Below, piece after piece: positions 1 through 9,241 of a DNA stretch of 64,000 bases (position 1 is the first letter of the stretch; every line of letters begins with the position of its first letter). The translations under genes and the position numbers were made by a program. The notes beneath the pieces are model-generated. The model made no database searches and was not told the DNA's origin. It saw only the letters and a list, made by a program, of their open reading frames with translations. Location of the stretch: positions 992,001 to 1,056,000 of the forward strand of contig NZ_CP023676.1 in the NCBI RefSeq assembly GCF_003030305.1, read 5' to 3'. Source of the stretch: Cutibacterium acnes. GTDB lineage: Bacteria; Actinomycetota; Actinomycetes; Propionibacteriales; Propionibacteriaceae.

Positions 1-276
1 ATGTGACATCGATGTTGATCGGAAACATTTCGCTATGACCGTTCGCGCGCCCGCAGTTGCTGTCGTCGAACCATCTACCCAGCACCGGGCTACGCTAGTG
101 CGCACCCCCTCGTGAAGTACCTTGTTCAGTGACAGCTCGGTGCCTAAGGCGAACGCGGCATCATCGAGCCAGCCCAGTCCCATCCCTACCTCCTGGTACG
201 CCGCACCGTCGTCGGCTACGTCTACAGTGGGAGAGTACACATTCCCGTCACACCGGAGAGAACCCTGACCACGACC
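1..276. other. non-coding edge region upstream of phoH
   Basis: No convincing gene is visible here; the only open frames are short and out of phase with phoH. It should hold the promoter of the phoH operon and perhaps the end of an unseen upstream element. A purine-rich GGAGAG at 255-260 is the likely ribosome binding site of phoH. Confidence 0.4.
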
Positions 277-1296
277 TTGCACATCCACAACACCGATACC
301 GGCAAAGAGGGCGCAGCGCGCCGCGTCGTCGCGGTCCCCACGTCGATTCCCATGGTGACTTTGGTCGGGCCCAATGACGAATTCCTCAAACGACTTGAGG
401 ACGCCCTTGACGCCGACATCTTGGTACGCGGTAACGAGATTCACCTCGCTGGGCATCCCGCAGATTTGGCCGATGCTGGCGACATCCTGTCGGAGATGAT
501 CACGATCATACGCACCGGCCAGGGCCTGTCCGCCGACGACGTCGATCGGGTCGTTGCCATGACTCGCAACGGAGAAGGCCCGGCCGAGATCATGACGGCT
601 GACATCCTCAGTAATCGCGGCAGGACAGTTCGACCCAAGACCCTGAACCAAAAACGGTATGTTGACGCGATTGACGCCAACACCGTCACCTTTGGTATCG
701 GCCCAGCTGGCACGGGCAAGACGTATCTGGCGATGGCCAAGGCGGTGCAGGCCCTTCAGACCAAGCAGGTGAGCCGGATTATCCTTACCCGCCCGGCCGT
801 CGAGGCGGGAGAGAAAATCGGTTACCTACCCGGCACATTGTCGGAGAAAATCGACCCCTATTTGCGTCCTCTCTACGACGCCCTACGCGACATGGTCGAC
901 CCCGATACCGTGCCACGTCTTGTCGGTGCCGGAACTGTTGAAGTGGCACCGTTGGCCTATATGCGAGGCCGCACTCTCAACGACGCCTTCGTTATCTTGG
1001 ACGAGGCCCAGAACACATCACCGCAGCAGATGAAGATGTTCCTCACTCGTCTCGGCTTCGGCTCAAAGATCGTCGTTACCGGCGATATCACTCAGGTCGA
1101 CCTGCCCGGTGGTATGAAGTCTGGTTTACGAGTGGTGCAGGGCATCCTCGACGGTATCGACGACATTGCCTTCTGTAACCTCACCAGCCGTGATGTCGTC
1201 CGTCACCGTCTGGTGGGCAAGATTGTTGCTGCTTACGACGTTGCCTGCGAGTCCCGTGGCGCCAAAAATTCGCGCAAGAATAGGAAGACCCGATGA
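277..1296 (+). CDS. phoH: PhoH family ATPase
   Basis: Cytoplasmic PhoH-type P-loop NTPase, a family linked to RNA metabolism because it is commonly paired with the YbeY RNase. The Walker A motif GPAGTGKT lies at about residues 142-149 and the Walker B motif VILDEAQN at about 239-246. The length of about 339 aa is normal for the family. The start is uncertain: TTG at 277 lies 16 nt after GGAGAG (255-260), whereas an in-frame CTG at 265 lies only 4 nt after it and would add four residues. It is the first gene of an operon; its stop overlaps the ybeY start by four bases (ATGA). The identity is firm, the start is not. Confidence 0.93.
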   Translation: MHIHNTDTGKEGAARRVVAVPTSIPMVTLVGPNDEFLKRLEDALDADILVRGNEIHLAGHPADLADAGDILSEMITIIRTGQGLSADDVDRVVAMTRNGEGPAEIMTADILSNRGRTVRPKTLNQKRYVDAIDANTVTFGIGPAGTGKTYLAMAKAVQALQTKQVSRIILTRPAVEAGEKIGYLPGTLSEKIDPYLRPLYDALRDMVDPDTVPRLVGAGTVEVAPLAYMRGRTLNDAFVILDEAQNTSPQQMKMFLTRLGFGSKIVVTGDITQVDLPGGMKSGLRVVQGILDGIDDIAFCNLTSRDVVRHRLVGKIVAAYDVACESRGAKNSRKNRKTR

Positions 1297-1760
1297 TCGA
1301 CATCACTAATGAGTCTGGTTCTCCGTCTAATGAGGAGGGGCTTGTCGGCCTGGCGACATTTGCCCTCGACTGGTTGCGTATCCACCCCTCTTCGGAGTTG
1401 TCGATCATTCTCGTCGACGAGGAAACGATGGAGGCTTACCACGAGAAATTCATGGGTCTTCCTGGTCCGACCGACGTCCTGAGCTTCCCGATGGATGAGA
1501 TGCGTGCCCCCGGCGACGACGAGGATCCGCCTTCTGGGCTACTCGGTGACATCGTGCTGTGCCCGACCGTCACAGCTCGCCAAGCTGCTGAGAATGGTCG
1601 CACTCCCGACGGGGAGGCGGAATACCTCCTCATCCACGGGTTGTTGCACCTGCTCGGCCACGACCATGCTGAACCCGGAGAGAAGCGCGTCATGTTCAGA
1701 CTTAACGATGAGATCATCGCGGCATGGGATGACCATCGAGAACAGACAGGTCAGCGGTGA
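1293..1760 (+). CDS. ybeY: endoribonuclease YbeY (rRNA maturation)
   Basis: Single-domain zinc endoribonuclease involved in 16S rRNA 3-prime maturation and ribosome quality control. The signature HGLLHLLGHDH near residues 114-124 supplies the three zinc-binding histidines (HxxxHxxxxxH). The protein is 155 aa, normal for the family. The ATG overlaps the phoH stop as ATGA and the 3-prime end overlaps the next gene as GTGA, so translation of these genes is probably coupled. The order phoH-ybeY-CNNM-era is widely conserved in actinobacteria. Confidence 0.95.
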   Translation: MIDITNESGSPSNEEGLVGLATFALDWLRIHPSSELSIILVDEETMEAYHEKFMGLPGPTDVLSFPMDEMRAPGDDEDPPSGLLGDIVLCPTVTARQAAENGRTPDGEAEYLLIHGLLHLLGHDHAEPGEKRVMFRLNDEIIAAWDDHREQTGQR

Positions 1761-3055
1761 CACGGCAAGAATGGATCGTTCTGGCGATCGCCTTCATCTT
1801 CACAGTGTTGGCAAGCCTCAATGTGGCCATGGAGACGGCCCTTCAACACATGTCTCACTCCAAGGCCGAGGAGCTTGCTGCCGACGGTAAAGCTGCGCAC
1901 CAACGAGTACTTGACATGGTCGCCGATCCTGCCCCGTTCATCAACACCGCGATGCTAGTGAGGGTTATTTCCGAGGTGACAGCGACAGCACTTGTCGCGC
2001 TCCTTATTTTCGGCCACTTCGACCTGCCCTGGCAGCAGGTGCTCGTCGTCGTGGCCATCATGGTGCTTGTTGACTTCCTGACATGGGGAGTGGCTGCGCG
2101 CACTTTGGGGCGCCAACATGACACCGCCATCTGCACCTTCTGGTCTCGTCCTTGGGGAGTACTTGCCCACGTCCTTGGCCCCATCGCGGCCTTGCTTATC
2201 CTCATCGGCAACGCTCTGACCCCCGGAAAGGGATATGCCGAAGGTCCCTTTACCTCTGAGGCTGAACTACGCGAGATGGTCGACTACGCCGAGGCTTCCG
2301 ACCTCATTGAGGCCGGCGAGCGGGAGATGATCCACTCAGTCTTCGAGCTAGGTGACACCCTTACGAAGGAGGTCATGGTCCCGCGTACCGACGTGGTCTA
2401 TATTCCTCGGACCAAGAATCTGCGTCAGGCGATGTCTTTGGCTCTGCGATCTGGGTTTTCCCGAGTTCCGGTCGTTGGCGAAGGCTTTGACGACATCCGT
2501 GGCATCGTCTACCTCAAGGATCTCTCCCAGCGGGTACTCGACAATCCTGACGGTTACGCCACCGAAAGCGTCGAATCGATCATGCGGCCTGCCGCGCTCT
2601 GCCCAGACTCTAAGCCCGTCGACCAGGTGCTGCGCGAAATGCAGCGAGACCGTAACCATCTCGTCATCGTCGTGGACGAGTTTGGCGGCACGGCTGGCCT
2701 AGTGACGATCGAGGACATCGTCGAGGAGATCGTTGGCGAGATTGTTGACGAGTATGACGCCGAGCCCACCCTCACTGAAGAGATCGAAGACGGCGTCTTT
2801 CGAATATCCTCGCGTTTGCCGGTCGATGATCTGGGCGAACTGTTCGATCTTAAGGTCGACGATGACGACGTCGAGACGGTTGGTGGCCTCATGGCCAAGG
2901 AACTGTCTGTAGTACCCATCCCGGGATCTGTCATCATCTGGGAGGGGTTAGAGATCACCGCCGAGAAGGCGACCGGTCGCCGTCACCAGGTGGACACCTG
3001 CCTGGTAAAGCGGGCCCCCGAAGAAACCCCCGATCAGGAGTATGACGATGAGTGA
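1757..3055 (+). CDS. CNNM/CorC (HlyC) family membrane protein with CBS pair
   Basis: Inner-membrane protein with an N-terminal DUF21/CNNM domain (hydrophobic segments within about residues 5-155), a tandem CBS pair at about 200-330 (including VMVPRTDVVYIP and VVDEFGGTAGLVTIEDIVEEIVG), and a C-terminal CorC_HlyC transporter-associated domain at about 345-425. Relatives are implicated in divalent-metal (Mg/Co) homeostasis; the older name hemolysin is not informative. GTG start, four-base overlap with ybeY. The highly acidic C-terminus overlaps the era start. Substrate cannot be read from the sequence. Confidence 0.9.
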   Translation: MTRQEWIVLAIAFIFTVLASLNVAMETALQHMSHSKAEELAADGKAAHQRVLDMVADPAPFINTAMLVRVISEVTATALVALLIFGHFDLPWQQVLVVVAIMVLVDFLTWGVAARTLGRQHDTAICTFWSRPWGVLAHVLGPIAALLILIGNALTPGKGYAEGPFTSEAELREMVDYAEASDLIEAGEREMIHSVFELGDTLTKEVMVPRTDVVYIPRTKNLRQAMSLALRSGFSRVPVVGEGFDDIRGIVYLKDLSQRVLDNPDGYATESVESIMRPAALCPDSKPVDQVLREMQRDRNHLVIVVDEFGGTAGLVTIEDIVEEIVGEIVDEYDAEPTLTEEIEDGVFRISSRLPVDDLGELFDLKVDDDDVETVGGLMAKELSVVPIPGSVIIWEGLEITAEKATGRRHQVDTCLVKRAPEETPDQEYDDE

Positions 3056-4070
3056 CGACGAGATGCCTTCGTTGGCCGATCTCATGGATGGCGATGACGA
3101 GGATATTTCCGACGTTGACTATGTGACCGCCAGGGTAGCTGAATCTACCCGAGCCGGATTCCACTCCGGGTTCGTCTGCTTCGTCGGGCGCCCAAATGCC
3201 GGCAAATCGACCCTCACCAACGCCCTGGTTGGTTCCAAGATCGCCATTGCCTCCTCGAAGCCTCAGACCACCCGTCACGTCATCCGTGGCGTAGTCACTG
3301 ACGAGAAATCTCAGATCGTCGTCATCGACACCCCGGGACTCCATAAGCCACGCACCCTACTGGGTCAGCGGCTCAACGACCTCGTTTTCGACACTTGGAC
3401 CCAGGTCGACGTTATCGGGGTGTGTTTGCCTTCCAACCAGCGAATTGGGCCAGGTGACACCTATCTTGTATCGCAAATCGCCGAACTTCCTCGTCGCCCC
3501 ACGCTTATCGCCCTGGCAACGAAGTCCGACCTCGTGTCCAAGGCGCGGATGGCTGAGCATCTGGCCGCCATTGACAAGCTGCAAGGAGAGGTCGGCATCG
3601 AGTTCGTTGAAGTCGTCCCGTGCTCTGCAGTCTCCGGCGAGCAGATCGACGAGGTCCGCGACGTCATTGCTTCCCTGCTGCCTGAAGGGCCGGCCTACTA
3701 CCCAGATGGTGAGGTGACTGACGAACCGACCGAAACCCTTGTCGCCGAGCTGATCCGCGAGGCGGCGCTTGAAGGTGTGCGCGAGGAGCTTCCCCACTCT
3801 CTGGCTGTGGAGATTGTGGAGATGGGGCCTCGAGAAGGTCAGCCGGAGGATCGTCCCCTACTGGACGTCTACGCATCCCTCATAGTGGAACGTGATTCCC
3901 AGAAGGGCATCATGATCGGTCATCATGGTTCCCATATCAAGCAGGTTCGTACCCACGCCAGGCGACAGATCGCGGCTCTGTTGGGAACGCCAATCCACTT
4001 AGACCTTCAGGTCAAGGTGTTGCCGAACTGGCAGTCCGACCCGAAATACCTCAATCGATTGGGGTTTTGA
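3048..4070 (+). CDS. era: GTPase Era
   Basis: Ribosome-assembly GTPase binding near the 16S rRNA 3-prime end. Visible are G1 GRPNAGKST (about residue 47), G3 DTPG (about 94), a G4 variant TKSD (about 157), G5 SAVSG, and a KH domain with GIMIGHHGSHIK near 287. The start is taken as ATG 3048 because AGGAG at 3036-3040 is 7 nt upstream; ATG 3042 would be only 1 nt away. It overlaps the CNNM gene by 8 bases. An acidic N-terminal extension of about 35 residues precedes the G domain. It closes the four-gene operon. Confidence 0.95.
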   Translation: MSDDEMPSLADLMDGDDEDISDVDYVTARVAESTRAGFHSGFVCFVGRPNAGKSTLTNALVGSKIAIASSKPQTTRHVIRGVVTDEKSQIVVIDTPGLHKPRTLLGQRLNDLVFDTWTQVDVIGVCLPSNQRIGPGDTYLVSQIAELPRRPTLIALATKSDLVSKARMAEHLAAIDKLQGEVGIEFVEVVPCSAVSGEQIDEVRDVIASLLPEGPAYYPDGEVTDEPTETLVAELIREAALEGVREELPHSLAVEIVEMGPREGQPEDRPLLDVYASLIVERDSQKGIMIGHHGSHIKQVRTHARRQIAALLGTPIHLDLQVKVLPNWQSDPKYLNRLGF

Positions 4071-4098
4071 AATATTGGGTCGGTGGGAAGTGATGGTC

Positions 4099-5589
4099 TC
4101 ACAGTGCTGCGGCCGTCACCTCTCCACCGACGACTGTTAAGTCGCTGGTGAGGCCTGCCAATGCATCACCGGACAGGTCGAAGGGATTGTGGGCCACAGC
4201 GATGACGTCTCCTGGTCCGCCCGTGACCACCTGTGTTACGTGACGGGCGCTGGCTGTGATGGCCTGGGACAGAGTAAGAGCCTGCTCAGGGTGCCAGCTT
4301 GGGCGCCGGTCACCGGTTCTCTCGACGGCCACGCGGATCGCGCCCCACGGATCGACGGGGGAGACTGGGGCGTCTGATCCCAGTGCTAACTCGGTCCCGG
4401 CTCTCACCATGTCGGCGAACCGGAAGCAGCGATCAGCGCGGTCTGACCACATGACGTCGGTGGCGTCCCGGTCGTCGACGAGGTGTAGAGGTTGGACGCT
4501 TGCTCGCACCCCGAGAGCTGCAAATCGTCGAACGTCTGCGTCAGTGAGCACTTGAGCGTGTTCGATCGACCCAGAAATCCCGGTCACCTCGAAAGCATTG
4601 AGGACCTCTTTGGCCGCTCGGTCTCCTATGGCGTGAGCCGCGCATTGCAGGTTGCCAGTTTTGGCTCGATTTATGAGGTCGACCAAATCCTCTGGCGTCA
4701 CCGAGTCAATTCCGGCCCCATCAGGACCGGCTCCCGCCGGATAGGAATCCATGCACCAGGCAGTGCGCGTCGACATCGACCCGTCGACGATGACCTTAAG
4801 TGGGCCCATAGCTACTCGGCTTGGACCAGGCTTATCAGTGACGGGGGCTTGGCCAGTCGCCAGCCCCTGCGCAATTGCCTCGTCCAGGCGTTCGGGGTAC
4901 ACACTCACCTCGACTCGTAGCGGGCACCGGCCATCAGCTTCGCGCTGTAGCCACGTCTCGACGTCAGTGCTGAACTCCATATCGCGGATGCCGGTGATTC
5001 CCAGGCGCGCCGCCGCGGTGCTGCAGCTTCCCACCCAACCATCCAACACGTGAGGGTTGACCTGTGAGAGCTGGGTTTGGACGTCGAAACTGGTCTGTTC
5101 GCGCAGAAATCTGTCTCCCTCGATACCGAGTTTGCGCATAGCAGCGGTATTGCACCACGAGGAATGTAGGTCGGCGGAGACGAGGATAACGGCACGATCA
5201 CCGGTGACGGCGTCAAGCTGACGGGCGTTGGGATTTGAGCCCCATAGCGAGGGACGGAACCCGAATCCCTGCAGAATCGGCTCGTCGCTGCCTTCGCTTC
5301 GTTTGACATGGGTGGCAACTTCCTCGAGCACCGTCTCGCAACTCGCGGTTTGGCTAACAAGGAATCTCCGGGACGCCAACGCCCACTGCCCGACGTGGAC
5401 GTGCTCGTCCCACAGACCAGGCATGAGGAGGCGACCGCCAAGGTCAATACTTCGCACCCGCGCACTGTGGGCCTGCTGCTGCGCTTCGGGACCGAGGGCA
5501 AGGACGCGATCCGATAGCAGTACATCGGTGGGCTTGCCCGTCGACCCGTCGGTGAGGTCGAGGATTCTGGCATTGTGAAGCAACAACAT
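4099..5589 (-). CDS. amidohydrolase family protein (YtcJ-like, amidohydrolase 3)
   Basis: A 496-aa metal-dependent hydrolase. An N-terminal beta-sandwich strand set is followed by GLWDEHVHVG (metal-binding HxH near residue 67). Later motifs include SADLHSSWCNT, KVIVDGSMSTRTAWC, HAIGDRA and LGSDAPVSPVDP, typical of amidohydrolase_3/YtcJ proteins. Substrate unknown; relatives act on amide or ester bonds of small molecules. It is convergent with era and divergent from leuA, so it is an insertion into the conserved backbone. No signal peptide, so cytoplasmic. ATG start; ribosome binding site weak. Confidence 0.82.
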   Translation of the reverse strand: MLLLHNARILDLTDGSTGKPTDVLLSDRVLALGPEAQQQAHSARVRSIDLGGRLLMPGLWDEHVHVGQWALASRRFLVSQTASCETVLEEVATHVKRSEGSDEPILQGFGFRPSLWGSNPNARQLDAVTGDRAVILVSADLHSSWCNTAAMRKLGIEGDRFLREQTSFDVQTQLSQVNPHVLDGWVGSCSTAAARLGITGIRDMEFSTDVETWLQREADGRCPLRVEVSVYPERLDEAIAQGLATGQAPVTDKPGPSRVAMGPLKVIVDGSMSTRTAWCMDSYPAGAGPDGAGIDSVTPEDLVDLINRAKTGNLQCAAHAIGDRAAKEVLNAFEVTGISGSIEHAQVLTDADVRRFAALGVRASVQPLHLVDDRDATDVMWSDRADRCFRFADMVRAGTELALGSDAPVSPVDPWGAIRVAVERTGDRRPSWHPEQALTLSQAITASARHVTQVVTGGPGDVIAVAHNPFDLSGDALAGLTSDLTVVGGEVTAAAL

Positions 5590-5684
5590 TCCCAGATATT
5601 CCCACTGACAGCGGGTGATGTCACACGTGAGACGATTTTGAGAAATATCCCATGCTGGGGCGATCGCGGTGTACTGTGACCCGC

Positions 5685-5729
5685 ATGTCGTGCGCGCTTC
5701 CCCGGGTGTGCCGCAGCGAGGCCCGTTGA
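5685..5729 (+). CDS. possible leader ORF upstream of leuA (14 codons)
   Basis: A short frame encoding MSCALPRVCRSEAR begins 7 nt after a TACTGT (5672-5677) that could be a -10 element, so it may be translated from a leaderless transcript. Its last codons and its TGA lie inside the hairpin at 5713-5749. It contains two Cys and one Leu codon, so it is not a classic leucine-rich leader. No -35 element is convincing. Speculative. Confidence 0.25.
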   Translation: MSCALPRVCRSEAR

Positions 5730-5749
5730 AGGGGCGGCCTCCTTGCTGC
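5713..5749 (+). promoter_or_regulatory. leuA leader hairpin
   Basis: The arms GCAGC-GAGGCC (5713-5723) and GGCCTC-CTT-GCTGC (5736-5749) form an 11-bp stem with a 3-nt bulge and a 12-nt loop. It lies 41 nt before the leuA start and holds the stop codon of the small ORF at 5685-5729 in its loop. No T run follows, so a simple terminator is unlikely; an attenuation or mRNA-stability role is an inference. Confidence 0.4.
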
Positions 5750-5790
5750 GGGTGATTGGGCTGCCCTACACATCACATACGGGAGATACC

Positions 5791-7536
5791 ATGACGCACA
5801 TTCAGCCCCGTCCCTGCCAGCTGACCAGCCCGATGCCCAGCGGGCGTTATAAACCTTTCGTTCCGCACAAGTTGCCGGACCGTACCTGGCCAGACAAGAC
5901 CTTGGGCGATGCTCCGCGGTGGCTGTCCACTGATTTGCGTGATGGCAACCAGGCCCTTGTTGACCCCATGACTCCAGCCCGCAAGATGCGGATGTTCGAA
6001 CTTCTTGTTGGGATGGGGTACAAGGAGATTGAAATTGGCTTCCCCTCAGCTTCTCAAACGGATTTCGATTTCGTTCGGCAGGTTATTGAGTCCGGCATTG
6101 TCCCTGACGACGTCACCATCTCGGTGCTGACTCAGGCCCGTGAGGATCTCATCGAGCGCACCATGCAGAGCTTAGTCGGCGCTCACCGTGCCACTATCCA
6201 CATGTATAACGCAGTTGCCGAACTCTTCCGACGCGTTGTCTTCAACATCGACGAAAAGCAGTGCATTGACCTGGCGCACCGTGGTACTGAGTGGGTCGTC
6301 AGGTACGCCGACAAGTACCTCGGCGACGTTGAGTTCGGCTACGAGTACTCTCCGGAGATCTTTAGCCAGACCCGCACGGACTTCGCTATCGAGGTCTGTC
6401 ACTCCGTGATGGACGTGTGGCAGCCGGGGCCAGGCCGTGAGATCATCCTTAATCTGCCGGCTACCGTCGAGATGGGCACTCCGAACACCTACGCCGACCA
6501 AATCGAGTACTTCTGCCGCAATATCCGTGATCGTGAGCACGTGTGCGTCTCTTTGCACCCGCACAATGATCGTGGCACGGCGATTGCGGCCGCCGAGTTC
6601 GCGCAGATGGCGGGCGCCGATCGCGTCGAGGGCTGTCTCTTTGGCCACGGCGAGCGCACCGGCAACGTTGATCTCGTCACCTTAGGTATGAATCTTGTCA
6701 GCCAGGGAGTTGACGCGGGTATCGACTTCTCTGACATGCCAAAAATCCGCCGCACCGTCGAGTACTGCACTGGACTACCGGTGCCGGCACGCCAGCCCTA
6801 CGCCGGCGACCTCGTCTTCACAGCCTTTTCGGGCTCGCACCAAGACGCTATCAAGAAAGGTCTGGAGGACCTCGAACGCCAGGCCCAGGAGCAGGGCATC
6901 GGTATCCACGAGGTTGACTGGCAGGCCCCCTACCTGACCATCGACCCACACGACGTCGGGCGCACCTACGAGGCTGTCATTCGTGTCAACAGTCAGTCCG
7001 GTAAGGGCGGCATGGCCTACCTCCTGAAGACCGAGCACCAAGTCGACCTGCCGCGTCGTCTGCAGATCGAATTCTCCGGTGCAGTGCAGAATTACACCGA
7101 CGATCAAGCCCGCGAGATCAGCCATGACGAGATCTGGGATCTGTTTAACCGCGAGTACCTGCAGGTGCCCGGCATCAAGTTGGTGAGCCGCATGACGTCC
7201 ACCGAGACCGGTACCCATCAGCTCACCGCCAACCTTCGGATTGATGGCGAGGACGTTCAGATCCGGGGCGAAGGCAACGGTGCGGTGTCGGCGTTTATCG
7301 ACGCTCTGGCTTCCCTCGACATCGTCGTGCAAGTGCTCGACTATTCTGAGCACGCCATGACCGCAGGCGGTACTGCCAAGGCCGCCGCATACGTCGAATG
7401 TGAAATTGGGGATGGCGAGACCTCGCAGATTCTATGGGGAGTCGGCATTGACCCTGATATCGCGCAGGCCTCCCTCAACGCGGTCGTCAACGCGGTAAAC
7501 CGCTCCCGTCGGCAAACCTTGGATAGGGAGTCATGA
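5791..7536 (+). CDS. leuA: 2-isopropylmalate synthase
   Basis: First committed enzyme of leucine synthesis, condensing acetyl-CoA with 2-oxoisovalerate. It is an actinobacterial type LeuA of about 581 aa. The HMGL-like TIM barrel shows DLRDGNQALVDPM near residue 48 and the metal-binding HPHNDRG near 257. The C-terminal about 130 residues form the regulatory LeuA_dimer domain. ATG 5791 is preferred because GGGAGA (5781-5786) precedes it; the frame is open back to a TTG at 5743 but that region is the leader. Convergent with uppS, only 8 bases apart. Confidence 0.95.
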   Translation: MTHIQPRPCQLTSPMPSGRYKPFVPHKLPDRTWPDKTLGDAPRWLSTDLRDGNQALVDPMTPARKMRMFELLVGMGYKEIEIGFPSASQTDFDFVRQVIESGIVPDDVTISVLTQAREDLIERTMQSLVGAHRATIHMYNAVAELFRRVVFNIDEKQCIDLAHRGTEWVVRYADKYLGDVEFGYEYSPEIFSQTRTDFAIEVCHSVMDVWQPGPGREIILNLPATVEMGTPNTYADQIEYFCRNIRDREHVCVSLHPHNDRGTAIAAAEFAQMAGADRVEGCLFGHGERTGNVDLVTLGMNLVSQGVDAGIDFSDMPKIRRTVEYCTGLPVPARQPYAGDLVFTAFSGSHQDAIKKGLEDLERQAQEQGIGIHEVDWQAPYLTIDPHDVGRTYEAVIRVNSQSGKGGMAYLLKTEHQVDLPRRLQIEFSGAVQNYTDDQAREISHDEIWDLFNREYLQVPGIKLVSRMTSTETGTHQLTANLRIDGEDVQIRGEGNGAVSAFIDALASLDIVVQVLDYSEHAMTAGGTAKAAAYVECEIGDGETSQILWGVGIDPDIAQASLNAVVNAVNRSRRQTLDRES

Positions 7537-7544
7537 TGCCGTGA

Positions 7545-8351
7545 TCATGGGGTGGGGTTGACTTCATTGGGGACGGCCCCACCAAACCTCCGGTCCCGCT
7601 TGGCGTATTCCACCACTGCGGCCCAGAGGTCGCGGCGGTCAACGTCGGGCCATAAGACGTCGGAAAATACCATTTCGGCGTAGGCCGATTGCCACAGGAG
7701 GAAATTCGATGTGCGCTGCTCCCCGGAGGAGCGCCAAAATAGGTCGACGTCGGGGACCTCGGGCTCGTCAAGGTGAGTACGGAAGGTTTTCTCCGTGATG
7801 TGGTCGGGATCGATCTTGCCCTCAGCGGCTAGCCGGGCAATATCACGCACCGCGTCAACGATCTCTGCCCGACCGCCGTAATTGACGCAGAACTGGAGGG
7901 TGAGGACGGTGTTATCAGTTGACTGTTTCTCGGCTGATTCCAATTCCTTGATGACTGACTTCCACAGCTTGGGACGACGTCCAGCCCAACGGATGCGTAC
8001 TCCCATGGCGTCGAGTTGATCGCGACGACGGTGGATGACGTCACGATTGAAGCCCATAAGCCACCGAACTTCGTCGGGCGAGCGCTTCCAGTTTTCGGTG
8101 GAAAACGCATAGGCGCTCAAATAGGGGATACCCATCTCGATGGCGCCCTCGATAACATCGAAGAGAGCATCCTCGCCACGTGCGTGACCCTCAGTGCGCC
8201 TAAGACCGCGTTGCCTGGCCCAACGTCCGTTGCCGTCCATGACGATGGCGACGTGTTGGGGGATGAGTTCCGGTGGCAGCTCGGGTGGACGAGCTCCAGA
8301 CGGATGCGGCAGCGGGCCGCGCTTCGGGGGTCGCGGTGTGATTCGGGCCAT
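7545..8351 (-). CDS. uppS: isoprenyl transferase (polyprenyl diphosphate synthase)
   Basis: Cis-prenyltransferase making the C50/C55 polyprenyl diphosphate lipid carrier for cell-wall synthesis. The catalytic Asp lies in [10 protein letters not shown] (D39). Further motifs are YAFSTENW and the C-terminal [19 protein letters not shown], which binds isopentenyl diphosphate. 268 aa; a basic, proline-rich N-terminal tail of about 30 residues precedes the domain. It sits next to recO, as in mycobacteria. Confidence 0.95.
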   Translation of the reverse strand: MARITPRPPKRGPLPHPSGARPPELPPELIPQHVAIVMDGNGRWARQRGLRRTEGHARGEDALFDVIEGAIEMGIPYLSAYAFSTENWKRSPDEVRWLMGFNRDVIHRRRDQLDAMGVRIRWAGRRPKLWKSVIKELESAEKQSTDNTVLTLQFCVNYGGRAEIVDAVRDIARLAAEGKIDPDHITEKTFRTHLDEPEVPDVDLFWRSSGEQRTSNFLLWQSAYAEMVFSDVLWPDVDRRDLWAAVVEYAKRDRRFGGAVPNEVNPTP

Positions 8352-8452
8352 GGGTCACAGCGTAGTGGCGTCGAGGACGGTAGTGGGGCCGGACTGGTGC
8401 CCTCGTGACGGTGACAACGGTAAGTTATCCGAGGTTCAAGGCCTCGATGATG

Positions 8453-9118
8453 TCACAGGGTCGTCCACACGATGATAATTCCGGAGCCGAGACAGGCGAT
8501 GATCGAGGCAACGCTCGTCCAATGACTGATACGTTCCCGAGTGCGCCCAGAAATACCGGAGGAATTGGGTCGCAGCCGATCAATGACGACTGGAAGCCAT
8601 GCCGGAATGAGGACGATCCACCATGAGATAATGAGCGTCAGGATTCTGACGACGAGTGGCAGATCGGCAGTCCCGATGCGCTGACTCGACGAGATGAATA
8701 GCGGAATGGTAGTGAAATTCGTAGCCATTCCGAGAGCCCCCCAGGTGAACATGCCGTGGGCACCAGCGGACCGCGGCCCAGAAGTTTTCTTGACTCGAGA
8801 TTTTTGGACGCGGTGGGATACCCATTTCGTCCGCGCCAGATAGCAGCCGAATAAGAAGAGTAAAACGCCCAGTACACGGTCGACGGTACGTGAGGCCAGC
8901 TGACGAGAGGCGAAGTCGGTGGCAGCGCTTCCCAGCAGGCCGAAACTCGTGACGCCGATGGCGCCAAGCACCAGACCTGCCCCAGAGACAAAAGCCCAAC
9001 CGTGGTTCTGCTTTTGACCGTGAACTGCCGCGTTTGCGTTGAGGATCATGACGGGACTGATAGCAGCAACGAGCACCAGGTACCAGACGCTGCCGAGCAG
9101 CGCGACAAAGGAATCCAT
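8453..9118 (-). CDS. GAP/LysE-like multi-pass membrane protein
   Basis: A 221-aa protein with about six hydrophobic segments, a basic cytoplasmic loop around residues 110-130 and a small-residue-rich start. It resembles the GAP (Sap/LysE-like) family, seen in mycobacteria as putative lipid or small-molecule exporters. Substrate unknown. Start chosen at ATG 9118, where AGGAG (complement of 9125-9129) is well placed; the longer open frame to 9283 lacks signal. A run of nine C on the coding strand (9130-9138) lies directly before the ribosome binding site. Divergent from recO. Confidence 0.7.
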   Translation of the reverse strand: MDSFVALLGSVWYLVLVAAISPVMILNANAAVHGQKQNHGWAFVSGAGLVLGAIGVTSFGLLGSAATDFASRQLASRTVDRVLGVLLFLFGCYLARTKWVSHRVQKSRVKKTSGPRSAGAHGMFTWGALGMATNFTTIPLFISSSQRIGTADLPLVVRILTLIISWWIVLIPAWLPVVIDRLRPNSSGISGRTRERISHWTSVASIIACLGSGIIIVWTTL

Positions 9119-9129
9119 GGGCGTCTCCT

Positions 9130-9138
9130 GGGGGGGGG
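9130..9138 (-). repeat. C9 homopolymer tract at the predicted 5-prime end of the GAP-like mRNA
   Basis: Nine consecutive G on the + strand (C on the coding strand) lie between a TACTGT -10-like element (complement of 9144-9149) and the AGGAG site. The predicted transcription start falls at or inside the tract. Such tracts are prone to slippage during replication or transcription initiation. Confidence 0.6.
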
Positions 9139-9241
9139 TTCCAACAGTAGTCGACCTGCGATGAACACCTCCTACCCTCTCACAGCGATTCTGTGCAGAG
9201 CATGTTTCGGCTGCACGCCATACGGGGAGACAATAGGTGTC

